Shown here: one piece after another, positions 44,686 to 53,055 of the stretch | Layout of the letters: every line of letters begins with the position of its first letter | How positions within the stretch are numbered: the first letter of the stretch is position 1 | NCBI RefSeq assembly: GCF_017811815.1 | Contig: NZ_JADKZI010000001.1 | Coordinates: 496,001-560,000, forward strand | DNA from: Flavonifractor sp. AGMB03687 | GTDB taxonomy: Bacteria; Bacillota; Clostridia; Oscillospirales; Oscillospiraceae | Direction of reading: 5' to 3' | DNA: 64,000 bases | The notes under the pieces: model-generated | What the model was told of the DNA's origin: nothing | What the model saw: only the letters and a program-made list of their open reading frames with translations | The model's database searches: none | Made by a program: the position numbers and the translations under genes

Positions 44686-44785
44686 AAAATTCAATCAAAT
44701 CTGAGAAGAAAACGCGCAATTATCTTCAAGGTTTTAACAGCCGTGTGTCCTGCCTGCAAGGCCTCGGCAGATTGAAGGGCTTGAT

Positions 44786-45829
44786 ATGGAAGAGAAAAAA
44801 AGAGTGACCTTTGATGACATCGCCAGATATACCAATTTCTCAAAGACCACCATCTCCAGATATTTTAATGATCCGGATTCTTTGACGGAGAAGAGCCAGC
44901 AGATCATTTCAGAGGCGCTGGAGAAGCTGGATTATCATGAGAACCGGGTGGCCCGTATTCTGGCCATGGGGAAGACGGAATTCATCGGGGTCATCGTGCC
45001 GGAGTTTTACCACCGCTTCTATTCCGAGGTGCTCAACCAGATCCTGGCCACCTATGAGACCTTTGGCTATAAATTTCTGGTGTTTATCGGCAACAACAAT
45101 AAGGAGAGTGAGTGCCGGTACATCAAGGAGCTGCTTTCCTACCAGATCGAGGGTATGATCGTGCTGAGCCATACCCTCTCCTCCCAGGAGCTGGCCCAGT
45201 TCCAGATCCCGGTGGTGGCCATCGAGCGGGAGGATCAGTACGTATGCAGCGTCAACACCGACAATGAGGCCGGGGGACGGCAGGCCGCTGCCCTGCTGGA
45301 GGAGCAACAGTGCGATGTCCTGATCCATATCAACTCTCCCACCGATCCCCGTATCCCCGCCTACGGGCGCATCCGGGGTTTTGAGGATTACTGTCAGGCC
45401 AACGGCCTGGCCCATGAGGTGGTCCTGCGGGACCTGGACCGCTCCTATGAGGAGGACCAGGTTATCCTCAAGGACATCCTACAGGAATGGGACAAGAAAT
45501 ATGCCAGGAAGAAGATCGGCGTATTCCTGGCCAACGATACCACCGCCAATACCCTCCTGAACCTGATTATCCGCCGCTACGGCTACCTGCCCAAGGAGTA
45601 CTGCATCGTCGGCTTTGATAACTCGCCCACCTCCAGAGAGGCTATCATTCCTCTGAGCACGGTGGGGCAGCAGGTGGACCGGCTGGCCCATGAGGCGGTC
45701 AGCCTGCTGGTGGACCAGATCAAGGCCCGCAAGCAGGGGAAGACCCCGGGTGAGTCGGCCCCGGTTCATAAGATTGTCCCTCCCGTTCTGTTCCGGCGGG
45801 CCACCGCTGGAGGGGTGGATGTCATCTGA
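44786..45829 (+). CDS. scrR: LacI-family regulator of sucrose/raffinose genes
   Basis: A 347-aa repressor: N-terminal LacI HTH (VTFDDIARYTNFSKTTISRYFND) with hinge helix, and a periplasmic-binding-protein-like effector domain ending in family-typical VGFDNSPTSREAIIPLSTVGQ. Placed divergently to the ABC importer and GH genes, it would repress them through the AACCGGTT sites. The effector is unknown (sucrose, fructose or a phosphate ester). Confidence 0.9.
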   Translation: MEEKKRVTFDDIARYTNFSKTTISRYFNDPDSLTEKSQQIISEALEKLDYHENRVARILAMGKTEFIGVIVPEFYHRFYSEVLNQILATYETFGYKFLVFIGNNNKESECRYIKELLSYQIEGMIVLSHTLSSQELAQFQIPVVAIEREDQYVCSVNTDNEAGGRQAAALLEEQQCDVLIHINSPTDPRIPAYGRIRGFEDYCQANGLAHEVVLRDLDRSYEEDQVILKDILQEWDKKYARKKIGVFLANDTTANTLLNLIIRRYGYLPKEYCIVGFDNSPTSREAIIPLSTVGQQVDRLAHEAVSLLVDQIKARKQGKTPGESAPVHKIVPPVLFRRATAGGVDVI

Positions 45830-45871
45830 GGACCGACCCCCGGTAAGCCACCGCTTATATTGAGAAGAAAG

Positions 45872-45913
45872 AAGGACCGCCCTGTGCTGCAGGGTGGTCC
45901 TTCTTGTTTTTAA
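45872..45913 (+). terminator. terminator after the LacI-family gene
   Basis: Stem aaggacc-g-ccctg with its complement (45872-45902), followed by cttgttttt. Confidence 0.85.
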
Positions 45914-45931
45914 AAATTTTCCGGTACCCCG

Positions 45932-45978
45932 TTGACAAACTAATACTGTTAGTTGTGCCATAACTAATGGTATTAGTT
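45932..45978 (+). promoter_or_regulatory. promoter with two palindromic operators before the TetR gene
   Basis: -35 TTGACA (45932-45937). Two 17-bp palindromes with the same half-site follow: AACTAA-N5-TTAGTT (45938-45954) and AACTAAT-N3-ATTAGTT (45962-45978), centres 24 bp apart. They fill the space between -35 and the ribosome binding site, as expected for TetR-type autorepression. Confidence 0.8.
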
Positions 45979-45995
45979 TTAGGAGGAATCAGACC

Positions 45996-46601
45996 ATGAG
46001 CGCAAAAGGACTGAGCAAGGAGATCATTGTGGCGGAGGCGGTGGCCTGCGTGGCCGACACGGGGCAGCCGCTCATCTCGCTCCACGAGCTGGCCCGCCGG
46101 TTGGGCATCAAAACCCCCTCGCTGTACAACCACATCAAAAACACCCGGGAGCTGCGCAATGAGGTATTTCGCTGCGCCATTGACCGCTTTGTGGAAAACC
46201 AGCGGGCGGCCACCCAGGGAAAGCAGAAGGATGAGGCGGTGCGGGCCTTTGCAGAGGCCTATCACACCTTCGCGGTGGAAAACAAGGGCCTGTACCGGCT
46301 GATCATGTCCATCCCGTCGGAGGAGGATGAGCAGGCCAAGGAAATGGCCCTCCCTCTGCTGGATACGGTGGTGGATATCCTGGAGGAGTACGGTCTGTCG
46401 GAGGAGAGGATCGCCCACTGGCAGCGTGTCTTCCGTGCCATCCTCCACGGATTCATTTCCCAGGAGGACCTGGGCTATTTTTATCACTACACCTCCACCG
46501 ACCTGAAAAAGAGTCGGGAGATTGCCGTGCAGTGCTTCCTGGACGGACTTCATGCGGAACTGTCCGGGGGAGCCCCTTCGGCGGAGAAGCGTCAAGCATG
46601 A
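45996..46601 (+). CDS. TetR-family regulator of the MATE gene
   Basis: A 201-aa regulator with TetR HTH (LHELARRLGIKTPSLYNHIKNTRELRNEVF) and a TetR C-terminal helical domain of the WHG type. AGGAGG upstream. The MATE fusion gene starts 18 bp downstream, so it is probably the local repressor of that exporter. Confidence 0.88.
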   Translation: MSAKGLSKEIIVAEAVACVADTGQPLISLHELARRLGIKTPSLYNHIKNTRELRNEVFRCAIDRFVENQRAATQGKQKDEAVRAFAEAYHTFAVENKGLYRLIMSIPSEEDEQAKEMALPLLDTVVDILEEYGLSEERIAHWQRVFRAILHGFISQEDLGYFYHYTSTDLKKSREIAVQCFLDGLHAELSGGAPSAEKRQA

Positions 46602-46619
46602 TGAGTAGGAGAAGAAGCC

Positions 46620-48611
46620 ATGACAAAAAGCAGTACGAAAAACAATGAGTTATTTACCTCCATGCCGGTGGGGAGGGCGGTAGCCAAGCTGGCCATCCCC
46701 ACGGTAGTCAGCCAGATCATCGTCATTCTCTACAGCCTGGCCGACACCTTCTTTATCGGACAGATCGGTGACCCCAACCAGCTGGCCGCCCTGTCCATCA
46801 CCTTTCCCATCTATACCCTGCTGACCGCGGTGGCCAACCTGTTCGGTATCGGCGCCAACAGCGTGATCGCCAGAAGCCTGGGCCAGAACGACGAGATGAC
46901 GGCCAAGAAGGCCTCCGCCTTCAGCTTCTGGGGCAGCCTGGCGGTGACCCTGGTGCTGTCTATCCTGTTGGCCATCTTTATGACCCCGGTGCTGAATTTC
47001 TTCGGCGCCGATGAGTATACCTTTGGCTTTACCAGAGACTATCTGTTCTGGGTCTTTGTCATCGGCGGCCTGCCCACAGTGGCGGGTCTGACCCTGGGAC
47101 ACCTGGTGCGGTCGGTGGGCAAGACCAAGGAGGCCGGCTTCGGCCTGGCCCTGGGCGGCATCCTGAACATTATCCTGGACCCTGTGTTTATCTTTGTGTT
47201 CCATATGAATGTGGCCGGCGCGGCCGTGGCCACTATGCTGTCCAATGCCATCTCCATGGTGTATTTCTTTTTCGTGCTGGCCCGGATCAGAAAATCCACC
47301 GTGCTCACTCTGGCGCCCAAGTACTTCTCTTTGGAGAAAAAGGTGGCCTGGGGCACCCTGTCGGTGGGCTTTCCCGCCGCTCTGTCGGTGCTGCTGGTGT
47401 CGGTGTCCATCTCGGTGCTGAACGGCCTGCTGCTGCGGCGTGAGGGCGGCAATATCCTCTCCGCCGCCTACGGCGTGACCTCCAAATGCGGTACCATCGC
47501 CCTGCACATCAGCATCGGTATCGCCCAGGGTGTCATGCCCCTCATCGGCTATAGCTACGGTGCCAAAGACCACAAGCGGGTCCATGCGGTGTGCCGGCTC
47601 TCCTTTATTATCCTGCTGATTTTCTCTGTGATCTTCCTTGCCATCGTGCAGTTCATTCCCGGTACCATCGTCCGGATGTTCACCCCCGATGCGGCCACCA
47701 TTGAGGTGGGCAGCACCTTCATGCGCTGCTGGTCCTGGTGCGTCATCGGCATGAGCCTGTTCAATATGTACAACTCCATCTTCCAGGCCGTGGGCAAGTG
47801 GCAGACCTCGCTGCTGCTGGCGGTGCTCCGCCTGGGTGTGATCTTCACGGTCCTCAGCTTTACCCTGGATGCCCTCTTCGGGGTGACCGGTCTGATGTGG
47901 GTGCAGGCCATCACCGACACGGTGTCCTGCCTCATCGCTGTGGCCCTGTATAACCGCTTCAAGAAGGCCATGCTCAAGGAGATCCAGACGGAGCCGGAGG
48001 CTGCCCCCGCCCCCGCTACCCACAACCGGGTGATCACCATCAGCCGGGAGTTTGGCAGCGGCGGCCGGACCATCGGCAAGGAAGTGGCCGCCAAGCTGGG
48101 GATCCCCTGCTATGACAGCGACCTCATCGAAAAGATCGCCGCCGAGAGCGGTCTGGCCAAGGAATACATCGAGAAAAATGGCGAGTACGCATCCTCCGAC
48201 CGGCTGTTTGACAACGCCATGGCGGGCCGGGAGCGGGACGGACAGTCCGCCGCGGACAAGATGTGGCTGGCCCAGAAGAAGGTCATCACCGACCTGGCCC
48301 AGCAGGAGTCCTGTGTCATCGTGGGCCGCTGTGCCGACTACATCCTGCGAGATGTGGCAGACTGCCTGACGGTATTTGTCCATGCATCCGACGAGCAGCG
48401 GGCCGAGCGCATCGTGACGGTGTACGGTCAGCGGGAGGAGTCTCCCGCTCAGCGGCTCCACGACAAGGACAAGAAACGGAAGGCCTACTATGAGCTCTAT
48501 ACCGGCACCCAGTGGGGCCAGGCGGACAACTATGAGCTCTGCCTGGACAGCGGCAAAATAGGTCTGGACCGGTGTGTCGACATGATTGCCAAGCTTTATC
48601 AGAGCGCCTGA
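46620..48611 (+). CDS. MATE efflux transporter fused to a cytidylate kinase-like domain
   Basis: A 663-aa protein. Residues 1 to about 450 are a 12-helix MATE exporter (two repeats, opening VAKLAIPTVVSQIIVILYSLADTFFIGQIG). After an Ala/Pro linker (about 455-467) comes a cytidylate-kinase-like P-loop domain (ITISREFGSGGRTIGKEVA; later VIVGRCADYIL and VFVHASDEQRAERI). No stop or frameshift separates the parts and the DNA reads continuously. The kinase domain would lie in the cytosol. Function of the fusion is unknown. Confidence 0.88.
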   Translation: MTKSSTKNNELFTSMPVGRAVAKLAIPTVVSQIIVILYSLADTFFIGQIGDPNQLAALSITFPIYTLLTAVANLFGIGANSVIARSLGQNDEMTAKKASAFSFWGSLAVTLVLSILLAIFMTPVLNFFGADEYTFGFTRDYLFWVFVIGGLPTVAGLTLGHLVRSVGKTKEAGFGLALGGILNIILDPVFIFVFHMNVAGAAVATMLSNAISMVYFFFVLARIRKSTVLTLAPKYFSLEKKVAWGTLSVGFPAALSVLLVSVSISVLNGLLLRREGGNILSAAYGVTSKCGTIALHISIGIAQGVMPLIGYSYGAKDHKRVHAVCRLSFIILLIFSVIFLAIVQFIPGTIVRMFTPDAATIEVGSTFMRCWSWCVIGMSLFNMYNSIFQAVGKWQTSLLLAVLRLGVIFTVLSFTLDALFGVTGLMWVQAITDTVSCLIAVALYNRFKKAMLKEIQTEPEAAPAPATHNRVITISREFGSGGRTIGKEVAAKLGIPCYDSDLIEKIAAESGLAKEYIEKNGEYASSDRLFDNAMAGRERDGQSAADKMWLAQKKVITDLAQQESCVIVGRCADYILRDVADCLTVFVHASDEQRAERIVTVYGQREESPAQRLHDKDKKRKAYYELYTGTQWGQADNYELCLDSGKIGLDRCVDMIAKLYQSA

Positions 48612-48624
48612 GTCCATATCCAGT

Positions 48625-48669
48625 CCCCCGGAACGCCTTGCTTTACAAGGTGTTCCGGGGGACTTTTTT
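48625..48669 (+). terminator. terminator after the MATE fusion gene
   Basis: Sixteen-bp stem with one mismatch (cccccggaacgccttg...) followed by ACTTTTTT. Confidence 0.9.
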
Positions 48670-48742
48670 GTTGAGTGTCCTTAAAAGTCTGCCGCATGCG
48701 GTGATTTTCGGCAAAAGGGGAAACAAATGGGCAAAGAATGGT

Positions 48743-48771
48743 TTGAGAAAAAGTCAACTATCTGGTATAAT
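48743..48771 (+). promoter_or_regulatory. promoter of the three-component sensor operon
   Basis: -35 TTGAGA (48743-48748), 17-bp spacer, -10 TATAAT (48766-48771). A leader of about 130 nt precedes the response regulator start. Confidence 0.75.
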
Positions 48772-48908
48772 AAAAGACCAATGCCCCAAAGACGGGAGCG
48801 AGACGACTCTTTGGTCAGAGCGCTTGCTGCAGCCGGAAAGATCCAATGCGCGGGAAGCGTCGGCTTCATGGTTTCAAAGCCTCCCCCGCAAGAAAGGACG
48901 GTGCCGCA

Positions 48909-50192
48909 ATGGCCGTGAAGACACCCTATACCGTAGTGGTTGCGGACGACGAGGATGAACTGAGAGAAGCGGTATGTACCATGATCCCCTGGGAGGATTT
49001 CGGATTCTGCCTGGTGGGAAGCGCCAGCAACGGACTGGACGCCCTCCAGCTGGTGGAAAAGCATAAGCCGGACCTGCTGCTGACCGATATCCGGATGCCC
49101 TTTATCTCCGGAATCGAACTGGCCCGGCAGGTGCGGGAGGTGCGACCCGCCACCAACATCGCCTTCCTCAGCGGTTATGACGACTTTGAATACGCCAAGC
49201 AGGCCATTCAATATAATATTATCAGTTACATGCTCAAGCCCCTGACCATGGAGGGACTGGCCACGGAGCTGGGCAACATCCGCCAGAAGATCGACGCCCA
49301 GTATGCCCAGTTCCGCCATACCGATCCCAGAGCGGAGGGCGGGGACCTGCGGGCGGCTATGCTGATGCCCCTGATGCTGGATGAATATGCCGAGACAGAG
49401 GGGGAGACCGCCCTGGAGCGCTATGGGCGGCAGTGCGGTCTGCTGCGGGACCTGGAGGACAGGCCCTACTATGTAGTGATGGTGTCCACCCTGATGGACG
49501 AGGAGGGGAACGGCTGCACCGAGCCCTCCTTTGTATCCTCGGTGGACCGGCTGGGCTCCAAATACCTGCGCAGCGTCAGCTTTTTCACCTGGGGGAAGGT
49601 GGTCACTGTGCTGCTGGGCAATCCGTCGGACTTTGAGGAGTATCTGCACATTCTGGCCGACGAGATCCCCCAGATGGCGGACCGCGTTCTGGGCAAGCGC
49701 TGCCGCATCGGCGTCAGCCGGGCGGTTCGCTCCCTCACGTCCCTGCACGACGCCTACCGGGAGGCCATCGAGGCCCTCCGCCAGGGGGATCGGACTGAGG
49801 GAGGCGCCCAGTTCATCAGCGACCTGGCCCCGGCGGTGAAGGGCGGCAGCCTGCTGTGCCGGCGGGCGCTGGAGGCCCTGGACCAGCACTATATGGAGGC
49901 CGACCTCTCCCTGGTGTCCCTCAGCGGCATGCTGGGCGCCAGCCCCAACCATCTGAGCGCCTGTATCAAGAAGTACACCGGCGAGACCTTCATCAATATC
50001 CTGATCCGCAAGCGTATGGACGCCGCCCGGGAGCTGCTGGCCATTCCCGGCCTCAAGATCCAGGAGGTGGCTCAGCGCTGCGGCTACACCGATCAGCATT
50101 ATTTCAGCTACTGCTTTAAGAAATACTGCGGCGAGTCCCCCAATGCCCTGCGCCGCAGGCTGGAGCAGGAGAAGGCAGGTGAGGTCCTGTGA
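48909..50192 (+). CDS. YesN-type response regulator, AraC output domain
   Basis: A 427-aa response regulator: N-terminal receiver with acidic pair (ADDEDE), phospho-acceptor Asp60 (LLLTDIRMP) and Lys in YMLKPL; a central linker of about 190 residues; and a C-terminal AraC HTH pair (about 325-420; VSLSGMLGASPNHLSACIKKYTG, IQEVAQRCGYTDQHYFSYCFKK). Overlaps the kinase gene by 4 bp. Probable activator of mglBAC next door. Confidence 0.92.
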   Translation: MAVKTPYTVVVADDEDELREAVCTMIPWEDFGFCLVGSASNGLDALQLVEKHKPDLLLTDIRMPFISGIELARQVREVRPATNIAFLSGYDDFEYAKQAIQYNIISYMLKPLTMEGLATELGNIRQKIDAQYAQFRHTDPRAEGGDLRAAMLMPLMLDEYAETEGETALERYGRQCGLLRDLEDRPYYVVMVSTLMDEEGNGCTEPSFVSSVDRLGSKYLRSVSFFTWGKVVTVLLGNPSDFEEYLHILADEIPQMADRVLGKRCRIGVSRAVRSLTSLHDAYREAIEALRQGDRTEGGAQFISDLAPAVKGGSLLCRRALEALDQHYMEADLSLVSLSGMLGASPNHLSACIKKYTGETFINILIRKRMDAARELLAIPGLKIQEVAQRCGYTDQHYFSYCFKKYCGESPNALRRRLEQEKAGEVL

Positions 50193-51907
50193 AAAAAGAC
50201 GCCCCCAGGACCGGGCTGCGTACCACCACCATCCTGGTGACCATGGTGGTGAGTGTGGTGGCCATCATTCTCTGCTGCTGTATCGTGCTCTTTCTCAACC
50301 GCTACCGCAGTGCCGTGGTTCAGAATGCCCGCACCAGCAGCGCCCAGGCGGTGTCCCAGGTATCCACCACGGTGAGCAATTATCTGAAAGATATGACGCA
50401 GGCTATGGAGCTGGTCAAACAGTCCATGTCGGAGAGCGCGGACAGCCGGGACAAGCTGCTGTCCGCCTTTTTGAAGTTCCGCCCGGAGGTTGTGGCGGTC
50501 ACCAGCTATTCCGAGGACGGCCAGCTGCTGGACTGCTGGGCTCTGGGCCGGGAGCCCAGGGAGAACATCCTTGAAAACCTCTCCTTTGACCTGGAGATGG
50601 CCAAGGCCTCCGACTCCGCCTATATGACGCCCCCCCACGTGGAATCTCTCTTTGAGGGGTATTATCCCTGGGTGGTGACCATGACGGCGCCGCTGGAGCC
50701 GGGAGAACAGGCGGCCTGGGTGTCCCTGGACCTGAGCTTCTCCAGCATTTCCAGCTACATCAACAACGTCAGCATCGGCCAGCGGGGCTACTGCTTCCTG
50801 ATGGACAAGGCCGGAAACATTGTGTACCACCCCCAGCAGCAGCTGCTGTACGCCGGACTGAAGTCGGAGCAGATAGCGGCCCTGGCCGGGATGCAGGACG
50901 GCACCTACGCCAATGATACGGTGATCTACTGTGCTGCCAGCGTGGCGGGCAGTGATTGGCGGGTAGTGGGCGTCAGCTACGTGGACGAGTTGGTCAACCG
51001 CAACGTCACCGAGATGATCCATCTGTCCATGGTCTTGGCTGTGGTGGTGCTGGCGGCGGCAGTGCTGACCAGCTGGCTGCTTTCCCGGCTGCTGGGACGG
51101 CCACTGCGGGGACTGACCGCCGCCATGGAGAGCTTTGAGACCGACGCCGACCACTTTACCTACCGGCCGGTGGGCGGTACCCGGGAGGTGCAGGAGCTGT
51201 CCGACTCCTTCGGGCACATGGTGCTGCGCATCCAGCAGCTGATGTCCACCGTCCGGGAGGAGGAGGTCAACCTCCGCAAGACGGAGTTGAAGGCCCTCCA
51301 GGCCCAGATCAACCCCCATTTCCTGTACAACACCCTGGACTCCATCGCCTGGATGTGTGAGCAGGGGCGCAATGCCGAGGCGGTGCGCATGGTCCATGCC
51401 CTGGCCCGCCTTTTCCGCATCAGCATCAGCAAAGGCCATGAGCTGATCCCCATCGCCAAAGAGATCCAGCACGCCGAGAGCTATCTGCAGATCCAGAAAT
51501 ACCGGTACAAGAACCAGTTTGTCTATACCTTTGATGTGGACCCGGAGTGTCTGAATTACTACTGCAACAAGATCACCCTCCAGCCCATCATTGAAAACGC
51601 CATCAACCACGGGCTGGATCTGCTGGTGGATGAGGGTGAGATCAATGTGCGGGTGCGGCAGGACGGGGACGACATCGTCTTTTACGTCCAGGACAACGGG
51701 GTGGGCATGACGCCGGAGCAGCTGCGCACCATCATGCAGCGGAACCCCAGCGACCGCACCGGTATCGGCATCAAGAACGTGGACGACCGTTTGAAGATTT
51801 ATTTTGGAAAGGACTACGGGCTGCATATTACCAGCGAACCGGATGTGGGGACCTGTGTGGAAATCCGTATGCCCAAGCTGGAGGAGGGGGATTATGAGGC
51901 GAAGTAA
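50189..51907 (+). CDS. YesM/LytS-type sensor histidine kinase
   Basis: A 572-aa membrane kinase: helix 1 (about 12-35), an extracellular Cache-like domain (about 38-275), helix 2 (about 277-300), HAMP, His_kinase with phospho-acceptor His377 (QINPHFLYNTLD) and HATPase_c with N box (IIENAINHG) and G box (VQDNGVGM). GTG start overlapping the regulator gene stop. Coupled at its end (14-bp overlap) to a sugar-binding lipoprotein, making a three-component system. Confidence 0.92.
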   Translation: MKKDAPRTGLRTTTILVTMVVSVVAIILCCCIVLFLNRYRSAVVQNARTSSAQAVSQVSTTVSNYLKDMTQAMELVKQSMSESADSRDKLLSAFLKFRPEVVAVTSYSEDGQLLDCWALGREPRENILENLSFDLEMAKASDSAYMTPPHVESLFEGYYPWVVTMTAPLEPGEQAAWVSLDLSFSSISSYINNVSIGQRGYCFLMDKAGNIVYHPQQQLLYAGLKSEQIAALAGMQDGTYANDTVIYCAASVAGSDWRVVGVSYVDELVNRNVTEMIHLSMVLAVVVLAAAVLTSWLLSRLLGRPLRGLTAAMESFETDADHFTYRPVGGTREVQELSDSFGHMVLRIQQLMSTVREEEVNLRKTELKALQAQINPHFLYNTLDSIAWMCEQGRNAEAVRMVHALARLFRISISKGHELIPIAKEIQHAESYLQIQKYRYKNQFVYTFDVDPECLNYYCNKITLQPIIENAINHGLDLLVDEGEINVRVRQDGDDIVFYVQDNGVGMTPEQLRTIMQRNPSDRTGIGIKNVDDRLKIYFGKDYGLHITSEPDVGTCVEIRMPKLEEGDYEAK

Positions 51908-52874
51908 AGGGGCCGGTCTGCTCTGCGGCGTGCTGGCCTGCGCCCTTCTGGCCGGGTGCGGCGCCGGTTCCTCCACGGCAGAGCAGCATAAGGTGACCCT
52001 GGTGGCCAAGTCCACCCAGACGGAGTTCTGGCTGTCGGTCTTTGCCGGGGCCGAGGCGGCTGCCACCGAGTACAACCTGGAGCTGACCATCATCGGGCCG
52101 GAGACCGAGGAGGACTACGAGACTCAGAATCAGATGGTGGCCGAGGCCGTGGAGGAGGGGGCAGACGCCATTGTGTTCTCTGCCATTGATTACAAAAACA
52201 ATGCCTCCGCCATCGATGAGGCGGCCCAGAAGGGCGTCAAGGTGGTGGCCATCGACAGCAGTGTGGACTCCGACATGGTGAGCACCTACATCGGTACCGA
52301 CAACTACGCGGCAGGACAGATGGCGGCCCAGGCGGCCCTGGACCGGGTGGACGGCCCCCTTCAGGTGGGGATCATCAACTATGACATTAGCAGTGCCAAC
52401 GGCCAGGAGCGGGAACGGGGTGCTGTGGATGTGCTGGAGGAGAGCGGCCGGGCTCAGGTAGTGGCAGTGGTCAACACCCTGGCGGAGGCCGGGCACGCCC
52501 AGACCGACACGGAAACCATGCTGAAAAACTATCCCCAGATCAATGTGCTGCTGGCTTTCAATGAGCCCACCAGTGTGGGCGCGGCGGAGGCGGTGGAGAA
52601 GCTGGGCCTGTCCCAGCGGGTCTTCCTGGTGGGTTTTGACTCCAACGTGGCCACGGTAGATGGCCTGCAGGACGGGGCGGTGGACGCCCTGGTGGTGCAG
52701 AATCCCTATGCCATGGGTTACCTGGGGGTGGAGAGTGCCTACCAGCTGATCAGCGGCCACGGCGGCAGTCTGGAACCGGTGGTGGACACCTCCACCCAGG
52801 TGGTGGATCGGGACAACCTTTTCACCATGGACAGCCAGAAAGCCCTGTTTGCGTTTGAACTGCACTGGGAGTAG
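51894..52874 (+). CDS. sugar-binding sensor lipoprotein (third component)
   Basis: A 326-aa lipoprotein (lipobox LLAGC) with the Peripla_BP_4 fold of ribose/galactose-binding proteins (TEFWLSVFAGAEAAATEYN, DAIVFSAID, YIGTDNYAAGQMAA). No permease or ATPase follows directly; it overlaps the histidine kinase gene by 14 bp. This matches the arrangement of XylFII-type sensor proteins that pass sugar occupancy to LytS-type kinases. A role as galactose sensor is inferred from the mgl and gal genes downstream. Confidence 0.85.
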   Translation: MRRSKGAGLLCGVLACALLAGCGAGSSTAEQHKVTLVAKSTQTEFWLSVFAGAEAAATEYNLELTIIGPETEEDYETQNQMVAEAVEEGADAIVFSAIDYKNNASAIDEAAQKGVKVVAIDSSVDSDMVSTYIGTDNYAAGQMAAQAALDRVDGPLQVGIINYDISSANGQERERGAVDVLEESGRAQVVAVVNTLAEAGHAQTDTETMLKNYPQINVLLAFNEPTSVGAAEAVEKLGLSQRVFLVGFDSNVATVDGLQDGAVDALVVQNPYAMGYLGVESAYQLISGHGGSLEPVVDTSTQVVDRDNLFTMDSQKALFAFELHWE

Positions 52875-52928
52875 ACAGATTGCACAAGAAGATGAAAGAA
52901 AATTTTTGTACATTGTTTTATTCACATA

Positions 52929-52989
52929 AATTTTTACCCTTCTTTCAGTGAATTTTCACCTTGTTTTTCCAGAGAATTTCCACTAAAAT
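52929..52989 (+). promoter_or_regulatory. mglBAC promoter with upstream direct repeats
   Basis: -35 TTGTTT (52961-52966) and -10 TAAAAT (52984-52989), 17 bp apart. Just upstream are two imperfect direct repeats (aattttta-cccttctttc at about 52929 and aattttcaccttgtttttc at 52951), 22 bp apart and abutting the -35, the expected layout for an AraC-type activator such as the YesN-like regulator. Confidence 0.55.
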
Positions 52990-53055
52990 TATTAAGTGTA
53001 AACGGGTCTGATAAGGACAGATCTGACAAATACCCAAGGAAAAAGGAGAATTGCT

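Noticed and set aside
46650-48617. 655-codon open frame antisense to the MATE fusion
   Set aside because: Same GC-driven shadow effect; composition is His/Gly/Gln-rich and no motif is recognisable.
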